Of a stretch of DNA of 64,000 nt, positions 35,892-43,687 are shown piece by piece. Origin of the DNA: JAGVSR01 sp964458265 (lineage in GTDB: Bacteria > Pseudomonadota > Alphaproteobacteria > Rhizobiales > Hyphomicrobiaceae); the NCBI GenBank assembly GCA_964458265.1, contig CAYWIF010000009.1, positions 27,758 through 91,757 on the forward strand. The letters run 5' to 3'. Position 1 is the stretch's first letter; each line of letters starts with the position of its first letter. The notes beneath the pieces were generated by a model. It saw only the letters and a program-made list of their open reading frames with translations. It did not search any database and was not told the DNA's origin. A program made the translations under genes and the position numbers.

Positions 35892-36869
35892 ATGGGTTCG
35901 ACGATCCTTGCAACCGGCCACTATGCGCCTGCCCGCCGCGTCGGGAATGCGGAGATCGAAGCGCGGCTCGGGCTTGAGGACGGATGGATCTTGCGGCGAA
36001 CGGGGATCGCCGAGCGGCGCTATGCGGCCGCCGACGAAGCGCTCTCCGACATGGCCGTGAAGGCCGGCGAGATGGCGCTATCGCATATCGGTTTCGACCG
36101 GGCGCGGATCGGCCTCCTGGTGCTTGCGACATCGACGCCGGATCATCTGCTGCCGCCGAGCGCGCCGCTGGTGGCGCACCGGCTTGGACTGAGCGGTGCC
36201 GGCGGGATCGACATGGCTGGGGCTTGCGGCGGATTTCTGCACGCGCTCGCGTACGCCGACGGGTTCGCGCGGCTACACAAACGGCCGGTGCTGGTGATCG
36301 CGGCCAATATACTTTCGCGACGAACAAACCCAGAGGAACGGGCCAGTGTCATCCTGTTTGCGGACGCGGCCGGTGCCGTGCTTGTCGCGCCTGATCCGCG
36401 GCCGGCAGCGGGCATTCGCGGTATCGACCTGGCGACGGACGGGGCTGGCTACGATCTTATTCAAATACCGGCTGGCGGCAGCAGGCGGCCGTATCGTGAC
36501 GTGGCCGATCCGGCGGAGACACTGATGCAAATTCGCGACGGACGGGCGGTGTTCCAGAAAGCCGTAGCGATGATGGCGGAAACGTCGGCGCGGGCGCTGG
36601 CACTTGCCGGACTGGGCCTCAGCGATATCCGCTACTGCATTCCTCATCAGGCCAACGCGCGGATCATCGGCGCGGCGCAGAAAAAGCTCGGCCTCGACGA
36701 CGGGCGGATGTTGTCGAGCGTGGCCGAGTACGGCAACAGTTCGGCGGCGACGATCCCGTTCACGTTCTCGCTCAGGGCCGGCGAGGCTAATCTCCGGAGC
36801 GGAGATAAATTGCTGTTCTGTGCCGCCGGCGCAGGAATGACGGGCGGGGCGATCGTCTATGAAATATAG
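35892..36869 (+). CDS. bioZ: BioZ-type beta-ketoacyl-ACP synthase III (biotin precursor initiation)
   Basis: 325 aa thiolase-fold enzyme with the KAS III triad: Cys in MAGACGGFLHA, His in IPHQANARI and Asn in YGNSSAATIP. It is the last gene of bioBFDA, 21 bp after bioA. In alphaproteobacteria BioZ starts the pimeloyl chain by condensing glutaryl-CoA with malonyl-ACP, bypassing BioC/BioH, and no bioC or bioH is in the operon. The substrate choice is from family knowledge; an ordinary fabH seems unlikely in this context. Confidence 0.9.
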   Translation: MGSTILATGHYAPARRVGNAEIEARLGLEDGWILRRTGIAERRYAAADEALSDMAVKAGEMALSHIGFDRARIGLLVLATSTPDHLLPPSAPLVAHRLGLSGAGGIDMAGACGGFLHALAYADGFARLHKRPVLVIAANILSRRTNPEERASVILFADAAGAVLVAPDPRPAAGIRGIDLATDGAGYDLIQIPAGGSRRPYRDVADPAETLMQIRDGRAVFQKAVAMMAETSARALALAGLGLSDIRYCIPHQANARIIGAAQKKLGLDDGRMLSSVAEYGNSSAATIPFTFSLRAGEANLRSGDKLLFCAAGAGMTGGAIVYEI

Positions 36870-36941
36870 ATAAATTCCGTCTTCCCCCATTTCGTCTCAA
36901 TCTCCAGCATGCTAGCGGCATACCGGCCGATGGGGGATGTG

Positions 36942-38057
36942 ATGTCCGTATTGCTGCGTTCAGCGCTTGTCATTGTCTTCGCATTGGTTTTGCAGGGGCC
37001 CGCTCAGGCCGCCAAGCGCGTCGCGCTGGTACTCGGCAATTCGGCCTATGCGCACGCTCCGCCGCTGCCCAACCCCGTCAACGACGCGAACGATGTGGCA
37101 GCAAAACTGCAAGCCCTCGACTTTGCCGTTTCACTCGCCGTGGACGCGACGAAGGCGGAGACCGACGGCATCCTGCGCGAATTCGCCAACGCGCTCGAAG
37201 GAGCGGACGTGGCGATCTTTTTCTACGCCGGGCATGGCCTGCAAGTTGCCGGGCAGAATTATCTCGTGCCCATCGATGCAAAGCTCGCCAAGGAGCGCGA
37301 CCTGGAGTTTGAGGCCGTGCGGCTGGATTTCGTGTTGAAGCAGATGGAACTCGGACGCGAGGACAAAACCAACGTCGTGTTTCTCGATGCTTGCCGGGAT
37401 AATCCGCTGTCGCGAAGCCTCGCGCGGACGATGGGGACGCGATCGGCGAGTATCGGGAAGGGGCTGGCGCAGGTGGACGCGGGCGTCGGCACGTTCATCT
37501 CGTATTCGACGCAGCCAGGAAATGTCGCGCTCGACGGTTCGGGCAAGAATTCGCCCTTCACGGCGGCGCTGGTGCAGCGGATGACGGAGCCGGGAAAGAA
37601 TCTGACCTCGGTGATGATCGACGTGCGCAAAGACGTGATCGCGGCGACGCAGGGTCAGCAGGTGCCATGGGATCACTCATCGCTGACGGGCGACTTCTTC
37701 TTCGACCCCAGCGCGAAGCCGGCAGATTCGAGCGCGCTGCAGGGGCGGGTGAAAGAGCTTGAAACGGAAATCGACACGCGGGCGCGGTCGGCCTCGCAAG
37801 CGGCGCTGATCCAACTCCGGCAGCGCGTGAAGCAGATGAACGACGAAACGCGGCGGGACTGGCAGAAGGTGCATGCGCTGTCACGCAAGAAGATGGACGT
37901 GAAGGACAACCAGGAACTGACGCAACTGCATCGCGACTCGGCCGATCTTCAATTCGGGATCGTGGCGCGCGGGAAAGACATTGTGGAACTGAAGACGGAA
38001 ATCGAGCGGCTGGAAAAAGAACTCGGCGTCGCGCCGACCGAGGCGGAAGCCAAATAG
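36942..38057 (+). CDS. Secreted caspase-family (peptidase C14) protein with C-terminal coiled coil
   Basis: 371 aa from the ATG at 36942, preceded by GGGGGATG; upstream in-frame ATGs exist at 36930 and 36909. Signal peptide (SVLLRSALVIVFALVLQGPAQA). The caspase fold spans residues ~25-245 with the dyad His (FFYAGHGLQ) and Cys (VFLDACRDNP). The rest is a charged coiled coil (residues ~260-360). Such bacterial orthocaspases are expected in the periplasm here; substrates are unknown. The stop is one base from that of the convergent metallophosphatase gene. Confidence 0.88.
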   Translation: MSVLLRSALVIVFALVLQGPAQAAKRVALVLGNSAYAHAPPLPNPVNDANDVAAKLQALDFAVSLAVDATKAETDGILREFANALEGADVAIFFYAGHGLQVAGQNYLVPIDAKLAKERDLEFEAVRLDFVLKQMELGREDKTNVVFLDACRDNPLSRSLARTMGTRSASIGKGLAQVDAGVGTFISYSTQPGNVALDGSGKNSPFTAALVQRMTEPGKNLTSVMIDVRKDVIAATQGQQVPWDHSSLTGDFFFDPSAKPADSSALQGRVKELETEIDTRARSASQAALIQLRQRVKQMNDETRRDWQKVHALSRKKMDVKDNQELTQLHRDSADLQFGIVARGKDIVELKTEIERLEKELGVAPTEAEAK

Positions 38058-38058
38058 C

Positions 38059-38907
38059 TCAAGCGGCGTCCGGAGCGGCTGCTCCGGGGCGCACGGGGGG
38101 ATGGCCGAATGGACGGCGCTTTTCAGCGTGCGTTTTTTGCGCCGGGACCGACACGATCTCACGCTCCGGCCAGCGCAACGCGGTCAGCTTGCCGCCAAAG
38201 CAGCAACCCGTATCGATGCACAGCGTGTTGTTGACCCAATCGGCATCGGGAACGGGGGTGTGGCCGTAAACGACGGCTGTATTGCCGCGATACCCGGCGG
38301 CCCAATGGTACCGCACCGGCAATCCGAACTCGTCCTGCTCGCCCGATGTCTCGCCGTAGAGGCAGAATGAGCGAATTTTGTCGGTGTCGCGTCCCAGCAT
38401 GTCCTCTTTCAGACCTGCGTGCGCGACGGCAATGTTGCCGCCGTCGAGCCACAGATGGATCGGCAGCTTTTCCAAGAACGTTCCGGCGTGGGTGCGGAAC
38501 GCGGGCGATTCACCGGCGAATTGCTCGGCGGTGCGGTCGAGCCCGTGCGTGAGCTTGACGTTGCGGCCCGCCAGCCAGCGGACGAACTTCACATCATGGT
38601 TGCCGGGCACGCACAGGGCTTGGCCTTCCGCAGCCAGCGCCATGACAATGCGAAGGACATCCGGCGAGGCGGGGCCACGGTCGACCAGGTCACCGACAAA
38701 GACGGCGCGGCGGCCGGGCGGCGTTTTGACATGTGCCCGCCGGCCCTCACCCACACCGAAGAGGCGGGCTTCGTAACCGAGCTTGTGGAGCATATCCTGC
38801 AATTCATCCGCGCAGCCGTGGACATCGCCGATGATGTCGAAGGCACCCTTGATGTGGCGCAGGTCAGGATTTTCGCGCAACGAGGTGGTTTTGGCTTCGT
38901 GAGTCAT
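38059..38907 (-). CDS. Calcineurin-like metallophosphoesterase (PrpE/ApaH-like)
   Basis: 282 aa, cytoplasmic. Metal-binding motifs in order: GDVHGCADEL, GDLVDRGPASPD, GNHDVKF, and GHTPVPD. The layout resembles the PrpE-type bis(5'-nucleosyl)-tetraphosphatases and protein phosphatases. The C-terminus is a short Pro/Ala-rich tail (FGHPPVRPGAAAPDAA). Substrate not determinable. Confidence 0.9.
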   Translation of the reverse strand: MTHEAKTTSLRENPDLRHIKGAFDIIGDVHGCADELQDMLHKLGYEARLFGVGEGRRAHVKTPPGRRAVFVGDLVDRGPASPDVLRIVMALAAEGQALCVPGNHDVKFVRWLAGRNVKLTHGLDRTAEQFAGESPAFRTHAGTFLEKLPIHLWLDGGNIAVAHAGLKEDMLGRDTDKIRSFCLYGETSGEQDEFGLPVRYHWAAGYRGNTAVVYGHTPVPDADWVNNTLCIDTGCCFGGKLTALRWPEREIVSVPAQKTHAEKRRPFGHPPVRPGAAAPDAA

Positions 38908-38966
38908 GCGTGATGCAGCTTATCCTTCTTTTGCGACAGGGGGTTAAGTTCCAGGGGACATGGACT

Positions 38967-38997
38967 AAAAAAAGGGCCCGCTGAAGGCGGACCCTTT
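38967..38997 (-). terminator. Rho-independent terminator after the 39019 gene
   Basis: AAAGGGCCCGC (38971-38981) against GCGGACCCTTT (38987-38997), one mismatch. On the minus strand it is followed by a run of T (A-run 38967-38973). It lies 22 bp after the end of the 134-aa gene. Confidence 0.85.
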
Positions 38998-39018
38998 GAA
39001 CGCGTGTCAGCGGGCGTA

Positions 39019-39423
39019 TCAGCCGGCCGACGAATTGGCCGGGGCCGATTTTCGTTCGGCCATGAACTGGTCGAATTCGGCCCGATCCTTGGCATGGCGC
39101 AGGCGATCGAGGAAATCCTGGAACGCGCGCTCGTCGTCACCTAGGCGATCAAGTGTCGCGCGGCGGTATTCCTCGAAGGCGACGTTCTGAATGGGCGCTG
39201 GTGGTTTCGATGTCGCGTGATCTTCCGGAGCCATGAAAGACTTGGAGGGGCGCTGCGCGAGACCGCGCGCGGTTTCGTAGCCCGAGCGCATGAGGCCTGC
39301 GGCGGCCGTCGATGCGCTCGCAATGGTTGAGCCCATCGCCGGGCGTGTCATCACATAGGTCAGGCAGGCGCTGGCCAGGGCGCTCCCGCCGGCCATCATC
39401 CACATCGTCGTATGGCTGGGCAT
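39019..39423 (-). CDS. Membrane-anchored protein sharing its C-terminus with the DUF2852 neighbour
   Basis: 134 aa. The N-terminus has a weak hydrophobic segment (WMMAGGSALASACLTYVMT). The C-terminal ~50 residues (FEEYRRATLDRLGDDERAF..., then FLDRLRHAKDRAEFDQFM) are nearly the same as those of the upstream gene at 39497, although the N-terminal halves differ. The shared tail is helical and probably a protein interaction module. Function unknown. Confidence 0.75.
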   Translation of the reverse strand: MPSHTTMWMMAGGSALASACLTYVMTRPAMGSTIASASTAAAGLMRSGYETARGLAQRPSKSFMAPEDHATSKPPAPIQNVAFEEYRRATLDRLGDDERAFQDFLDRLRHAKDRAEFDQFMAERKSAPANSSAG

Positions 39424-39456
39424 TCGAAACTCTCCTGTTCTTCGTCATGCAAATAC

Positions 39457-39482
39457 GAGAGCCCGGACAGGTCCGGGCTCTC
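39457..39482 (-). terminator. Perfect hairpin between the two tail-sharing genes
   Basis: GAGAGCCCGGAC (39457-39468) pairs with GTCCGGGCTCTC (39471-39482). No long T-run follows on the minus strand (GTATTTGC), so it may be a weak terminator or an mRNA-stabilising hairpin. Confidence 0.6.
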
Positions 39483-39496
39483 GCTCAAAATCGCGA

Positions 39497-39934
39497 TCAA
39501 ACAGTTTGCGGATTTCCGCCAGGTTCGGCGCCACCGGGGGCGGCGCTCTTCCGGTTCGCCATGAACTCATCGAACTCGGCGCGGTCCTTGGCATGGCGCA
39601 GGTTGTCGAGAAACGCGCGGAATTCGCGTTGTTCCTCTTCCAGGCGGCGCAGTGTCGACTCGCGGTATTCGTCGAAGGCTTTGTTGCCGCTGGAGCCGCC
39701 GAAGCCCGCGCGGACTTCATTGCTCCATTCCTGCGCCTTACGCTCCACCGTGTTGGCAAAGCGCGTGGGCCAGCGGCCCTTGTTGGCGTGCGTTCCGCAT
39801 CCCATACGTCCACTCCAGAGAAGAAAAGCCAAAACCGCCAGCCCGACGGGCCAGACCAGGATAAAACTGACCACCATCAGGCCGATCCACGCGGGAAGGC
39901 CCCATTGGTCGAGTTTCATGACCATCTCGTTCAT
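39497..39934 (-). CDS. DUF2852 membrane protein
   Basis: 145 aa from the ATG at 39934 (a GTG at 39943 is possible; GGAG favours 39934). One or two membrane segments at residues ~12-45 (WIGLMVVSFILVWPVGLAVLAFLLW), then a helical cytoplasmic tail ending FDEYRESTLRRLEEEQREF and FLDNLRHAKDRAEFDEFMANRK, the DUF2852 hallmark. The promoter region carries a perfect palindrome (39966-39990). Function unknown. Confidence 0.85.
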   Translation of the reverse strand: MNEMVMKLDQWGLPAWIGLMVVSFILVWPVGLAVLAFLLWSGRMGCGTHANKGRWPTRFANTVERKAQEWSNEVRAGFGGSSGNKAFDEYRESTLRRLEEEQREFRAFLDNLRHAKDRAEFDEFMANRKSAAPGGAEPGGNPQTV

Positions 39935-39965
39935 TGCACCCACACTCCATGTGATCGGTCACCCG

Positions 39966-39990
39966 ATGTGAATGTATTTTACATTCACAT
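39966..39990. promoter_or_regulatory. Perfect palindromic operator upstream of the DUF2852 gene
   Basis: ATGTGAATGTA (39966-39976) and TACATTCACAT (39980-39990) are exact inverted repeats around TTT. The 25-bp site lies 32 bp upstream of the ATG on the minus strand. A TTGACG box (complement of 40013-40018) with a CACATA/CATATG -10 region adjoins it, so a bound repressor would cover the start of transcription. The repressor is unknown; the shape suits a TetR- or GntR-type dimer. Confidence 0.7.
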
Positions 39991-40229
39991 ATGTGGACGT
40001 CGGAGGGCGCCTCGTCAAGTGGAGGGTTAAGGAATTTTGATGGCCGGCGACCGACGCGAGGCGCGGGGCCGCTCGGCAGTTGAAATGGGAGGGGCTCGGT
40101 CTGCCGCCCTGCGCAGGATATTTGACTTCCCTGGCCAGGTGAGCCGAGCATGGCCGCAAAGTGATGGCTGGTGCTGCGAAGACCGCGCCAACCGGTGTCT
40201 TTGAGCCTGCGATGCGTGCCGGATGACGG

Positions 40230-40589
40230 TCAGGTTGCCAAGCTCGAGACGTAATCGGAGCCTGGGCCGCCGAAAGCGAAGGTCGTTTCGCCTGCGCCGC
40301 GCGCGCGATGGTCCTTGTGCCACAGCAGGTCACCGGTCTCGAGATCCAAGGCAAACACGTGGCCCATCGCGCCCGCGAGCACAACATCGCCGACGATCCC
40401 GACCGTCACCGGCTGGCCTTCGCACGCCGTTGCGCCTTCCCTGCCGGAGAGCGCGTACGACCAGAGCGTATTGCCCGATTCCAACTGAAGCAGATGCACG
40501 TGGCCGGCGTGCCCTACGGCGACGACTTGGCCGGCGGTCAACACGCGCATGCGCGGTGCTTCGATTTCTCTGAAGTCCGTCATGGCCAT
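40230..40589 (-). CDS. Short PQQ-like beta-propeller repeat protein
   Basis: 119 aa. Contains propeller blades of the quinoprotein type (VHLLQLESGNTLWSYAL, then VFALDLETGDLLWHKD), but far too short for a full PQQ dehydrogenase, which needs ~500-600 residues. No signal peptide. Overlaps the DUF2165 gene by 10 bp. It may be a remnant or a small stand-alone repeat protein; codon use looks normal. Confidence 0.6.
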   Translation of the reverse strand: MAMTDFREIEAPRMRVLTAGQVVAVGHAGHVHLLQLESGNTLWSYALSGREGATACEGQPVTVGIVGDVVLAGAMGHVFALDLETGDLLWHKDHRARGAGETTFAFGGPGSDYVSSLAT

Positions 40590-41077
40590 CCGTCACCATC
40601 CTCCATTGCAACGAAGATCAGCACCAGCCCAAACGAAGCGGCGAAGCGGAAGGCCGCCTCCTGGCCGTTCCACGCGGTAGACTGCCACATTTGAAACCAC
40701 TCACCGCCAATGACGAGGAAGCCGAAGAAATAAAGGCCGAAGCCGGCAGCAAGTCCTGCGATGGCCAGAGCCTTGGCGCGATTGAACTGCGGCCCGGGCC
40801 GCGACTTTGCAGCGAACATGCGCCACGCGCCGGCGACGCACAGCAGCCCGACAGCCAGTTCCGACGCGATAATCAGAGCATACGCGGCGTGGTGGACCCA
40901 CTCGCTTGTGATGGCCCGCCACATAAGTTTGTTGCCTGGAAACGTGGTGTCCATGGACAGGACGTGCTGGACGAACGCGAAGTTCGTTCCGTAATCAAAA
41001 ATATTATCGACGCCGACGAGCAGCGCGAAAATGCCCAGGCTGAGCGTGAGCAGGGATTTTGATGCACGCGTGATCAT
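40580..41077 (-). CDS. DUF2165 small integral membrane protein
   Basis: 165 aa with about four membrane helices (LLTLSLGIFALLVGVDNIF, AAYALIIASELAVGLLCVAGAW, LAIAGLAAGFGLYFFGFLVIGG, AFRFAASFGLVLIFVAM). The sequence YGTNFAFVQHVLSMDTTFPGN and the WRAI...HHAAYA region are family marks. Function unknown. Translationally coupled to the short PQQ-like protein. Confidence 0.88.
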   Translation of the reverse strand: MITRASKSLLTLSLGIFALLVGVDNIFDYGTNFAFVQHVLSMDTTFPGNKLMWRAITSEWVHHAAYALIIASELAVGLLCVAGAWRMFAAKSRPGPQFNRAKALAIAGLAAGFGLYFFGFLVIGGEWFQMWQSTAWNGQEAAFRFAASFGLVLIFVAMEDGDGWP

Positions 41078-41154
41078 GCGAGGCGCTCGCTGCGAAGCCG
41101 GCCTCAGACCCTATATCAGGAACCAATTCCGGCGAAGAGGCCTGCCCGCGCCGT

Positions 41155-41189
41155 CAAAACAAAATCGGCCGGAGGGGTGCCTCCGGCCG
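41155..41189 (-). terminator. Rho-independent terminator of the 96-aa gene
   Basis: CGGCCGGAGG (41166-41175) pairs perfectly with CCTCCGGCCG (41180-41189) around a 4-nt loop; on the minus strand it runs into ATTTTGTTTT. Confidence 0.88.
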
Positions 41190-41216
41190 TGTGACCCGAT
41201 CGCTGAATGGAATGGC

Positions 41217-41507
41217 TTACTTCGCGGCCTGGCGGCTGGCGACTTCGGCGGCCGAGACTTCGCCGGCGGCGACGAGAGCGTTCACGCAGCGCTTGGAGAG
41301 CTTCAGGCCGTTGGCGCGCATGCACTGACGGACGCCGGGGCTCGAGGGCGAGTGCTGGCTGCAGTAGGAGAAGTAGTCGCCGGCGCAGGCCATCTTTACG
41401 CGGGCCGACGTGGCGTGCGCTTCGGAGTTTACGGTCGAGAGGGCCGTGAGGGCGGCAATGGCTGCCAGGGCAGCGCGGGCGGAGATGAGGGTTGCGATCC
41501 GGGTCAT
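41217..41507 (-). CDS. Small secreted cysteine-containing protein (96 aa)
   Basis: Signal peptide (LISARAALAAIAALTALSTVNSEAHA), then a ~65-residue helical domain with four cysteines: MACAGDYFSYCSQHSPSSPG, QCMRANGL and RCVNALVAAG. The arrangement recalls a short cysteine-rich periplasmic protein common in Bradyrhizobium relatives. GGAG precedes the ATG. A strong terminator follows. Function unknown. Confidence 0.8.
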   Translation of the reverse strand: MTRIATLISARAALAAIAALTALSTVNSEAHATSARVKMACAGDYFSYCSQHSPSSPGVRQCMRANGLKLSKRCVNALVAAGEVSAAEVASRQAAK

Positions 41508-41712
41508 GGCATTTTGCTCCAGGGCGGTGGCGGGGTCAGCGCCGTTTCGATGTCTGGAGTATGCCGGGGGGCGTGTTCCGCCGCTGTTCCGGGGGGAACG
41601 CGGGGACTGGGGTGGTGATTTTTTTTGAAATTCTTTGGAGCGCCGGTATCGGGCGCAGCGCGCGCGGCCACGGGATAGGCCCGGATCGATGGAAGGCGCG
41701 CAGATCTGGGAG

Positions 41713-42360
41713 CTATTTGCCGGGGCCGGGCAGACCCAGGCCGTCGAGGTAAATGAGGGTGGCGGCCTCCAGCAGGTCCTCCGGGGTCATGGGGATCGGC
41801 CGGCGGGCGCGGTCGCCGCGTCCGAAAAGCGCGGCGATGCCGTGCGACAGGGACCAGATGTGGAGCGCCATCATCAGCGCCGGCGGCCGTTTGCCCTTCG
41901 GTACCGTCTCCGTCAATGCTTCGCAGGCGGTGCGCAGAACCGCGAACGCACGGTCGCCCTCGACGGCCATATCGGGATAGTCGGCGCCCGAGAGGCCGCT
42001 TTCGAACATGGCCGCGAAGTAGGCCGGTTCGGTGCGGGCGAAATGGAGATAGGCGCGGCCGACGCGGTCGAAGGCGTCACGCGCGTTGGGCTGGCCGCCG
42101 CCCCAAGCACTTTCCAGGGCGCGGGCAAAAGCCTGGAAACCCTGGCGGGCAATATCTGCCAGAAGGGCGTCGCGGTCGCGAAAGTGACGGTACGGCGCGG
42201 CTGGGGACACGCCGGCGGCGCGCGCGGCCTCAGCGAAGGTAAATCCAGCCGGGCCTTTCTCCGAAATGAGGGCGAGAGCCGCCTTCACCAGAGCTTCCCG
42301 GAGGTTGCCATGGTGATAGCTGCGCCGTTCGCTCGACTCGCCGCTCTTGCCCCAGCTCAT
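41713..42360 (-). CDS. TetR/AcrR-family transcriptional regulator
   Basis: 215 aa from the ATG at 42360. N-terminal helix-turn-helix: EALVKAALALISEKG, GFTFAEAARAAGVSPAAPYRHFRDRDALLADIA split across residues ~20-70. The C-terminal domain (TetR_C, residues ~80-200) is of the type with YFAAMFESGL and a KGKRPPALMMALHIWSLSHG helix. It lies 61 bp after the sugar transporter gene on the same strand and may regulate it, or the palindromic operator at 39966. Confidence 0.9.
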   Translation of the reverse strand: MSWGKSGESSERRSYHHGNLREALVKAALALISEKGPAGFTFAEAARAAGVSPAAPYRHFRDRDALLADIARQGFQAFARALESAWGGGQPNARDAFDRVGRAYLHFARTEPAYFAAMFESGLSGADYPDMAVEGDRAFAVLRTACEALTETVPKGKRPPALMMALHIWSLSHGIAALFGRGDRARRPIPMTPEDLLEAATLIYLDGLGLPGPGK

Positions 42361-42421
42361 GTCGGGTTCCAATACATGATTGGCTTGTAGCCCAGATGCC
42401 AGCGCGGTGCACGCCGGCTTG

Positions 42422-43684
42422 TCAGGCGGTCCGGTGCCCGCGAAGGCCGAAATAGAGCAGGAATAGGTAGCTGGGGACCGCCAGCGCGGCATAGGCGAGC
42501 TGGAAATCGATGTGTTGCTTCAGAATGGCAAACAGCCACGGCATGATCGCGCCGCCGGCCACCGCCATGATGAGGAGTGCAGACCCCGTTTCGGTGTGGC
42601 GGCCGAGGCCACGGATCGCCAGCGGAAAGATGGCCGGCCACATCATCGCGTTGGCAAATCCGAGCGCCGCAATAAAGCCGACCGAAACCGCACCACTGGT
42701 CACGTAGGCTCCGGCGCAAAGCAGAATCCCGAGCGCTGCGGAGATGGCAAGGTAGCGTTCCTGCGAGACGAACCGAGGTATCAGCGCAAGGCCCGCGACG
42801 TAGCCGAGCAGCATGGCGGCGAGGGTGTACGACGTGAAGAGCCGCGTGGAATCGAGCGGCAGGCCGAAGCCTTCGCCATAGACACCGATGGCATCGGCGG
42901 CCATGACCTCGACCCCGACGTAGGCAAAAATTCCAGCAACGCCGAGCCAGAGATGGGGATAGGCGAAGATGGACTTCGCCCCGGCACCCGTGGCGTGCGC
43001 GTTGACGGCTTCCGGTTGGAGGTCTGGGAGTGACGAGCGCAGGATGAAAATTGCAAGACCGGCGAGCAGGGCTGCCATCAACATGTAGGGGATGTAGACT
43101 TGCGCAGCGAAAGCATCGAGCAAGGCTGCGCGATCCTGCGGCGTTGGTGCTGTATTAACCCGAACGGCGAAGTCGTCGAGACCGTGGAGCACGAGGCCGC
43201 CGAAAACGATGGGCGCAAGGAGACCTGCGAATTTATTGCAGATACCCATGACCGCGATACGGCGGGCGGCACTCGCGATGGGACCGACAATGCTGACGTA
43301 GGGGTTGGCGGCGGTTTGTAGGAGAGCGAGGCCCGTGCCGATAACGAACAGTCCGATCAGCGCGCCATTGTAAATGCGCGCTGTGGTGAAGTGTCCGAAA
43401 CAAACGGCGCCCGCGGCCATGATGAAGAGGCCGATCGCCATGCCGCGCTTCATGCCGGTGCGCCGCAAGACCGCCGACGACGGCAACGCGAGGAAAAAGT
43501 AGGAGAGGTAGAAAGCCATCGGCACGAGGAACGCATTGACGTCGTCGAGATCGAAAGCGAGCTTGACGAAGGTGATGAGCGGACCGTTCAGCCAAGTGAC
43601 AAAGCCGAAGATGAAAAAGAGAAGGCCGATGGTGATCATCGGCCCCAGGTAGGCGTGTCGGGTTGGGCCGGATGGCGATGTCAC
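42422..43684 (-). CDS. GluP/FucP-type sugar MFS transporter
   Basis: 420 aa starting with GTG (43684), about 12 membrane helices. The family motif LGPMITIGLLFFIFGFVTWLNGPLI is split over the first helix; further marks are GTGLALLQTAANPY, MGICNKFAGLLAP and FANAMMWPAIFPLAIRGLG. The group imports hexoses such as glucose, galactose and fucose with protons. The start lies 3 bp after the stop of the TPR gene, an unusual coupling. Confidence 0.9.
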   Translation of the reverse strand: MTSPSGPTRHAYLGPMITIGLLFFIFGFVTWLNGPLITFVKLAFDLDDVNAFLVPMAFYLSYFFLALPSSAVLRRTGMKRGMAIGLFIMAAGAVCFGHFTTARIYNGALIGLFVIGTGLALLQTAANPYVSIVGPIASAARRIAVMGICNKFAGLLAPIVFGGLVLHGLDDFAVRVNTAPTPQDRAALLDAFAAQVYIPYMLMAALLAGLAIFILRSSLPDLQPEAVNAHATGAGAKSIFAYPHLWLGVAGIFAYVGVEVMAADAIGVYGEGFGLPLDSTRLFTSYTLAAMLLGYVAGLALIPRFVSQERYLAISAALGILLCAGAYVTSGAVSVGFIAALGFANAMMWPAIFPLAIRGLGRHTETGSALLIMAVAGGAIMPWLFAILKQHIDFQLAYAALAVPSYLFLLYFGLRGHRTA

Positions 43685-43687
43685 GCT

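Noticed and set aside
36864..36873. ATATAGATAA, one mismatch from the BioR box TTATAGATAA
   Set aside because: It covers the bioZ stop codon and faces the caspase gene, not the biotin promoter; a chance match in AT-rich DNA is more likely.
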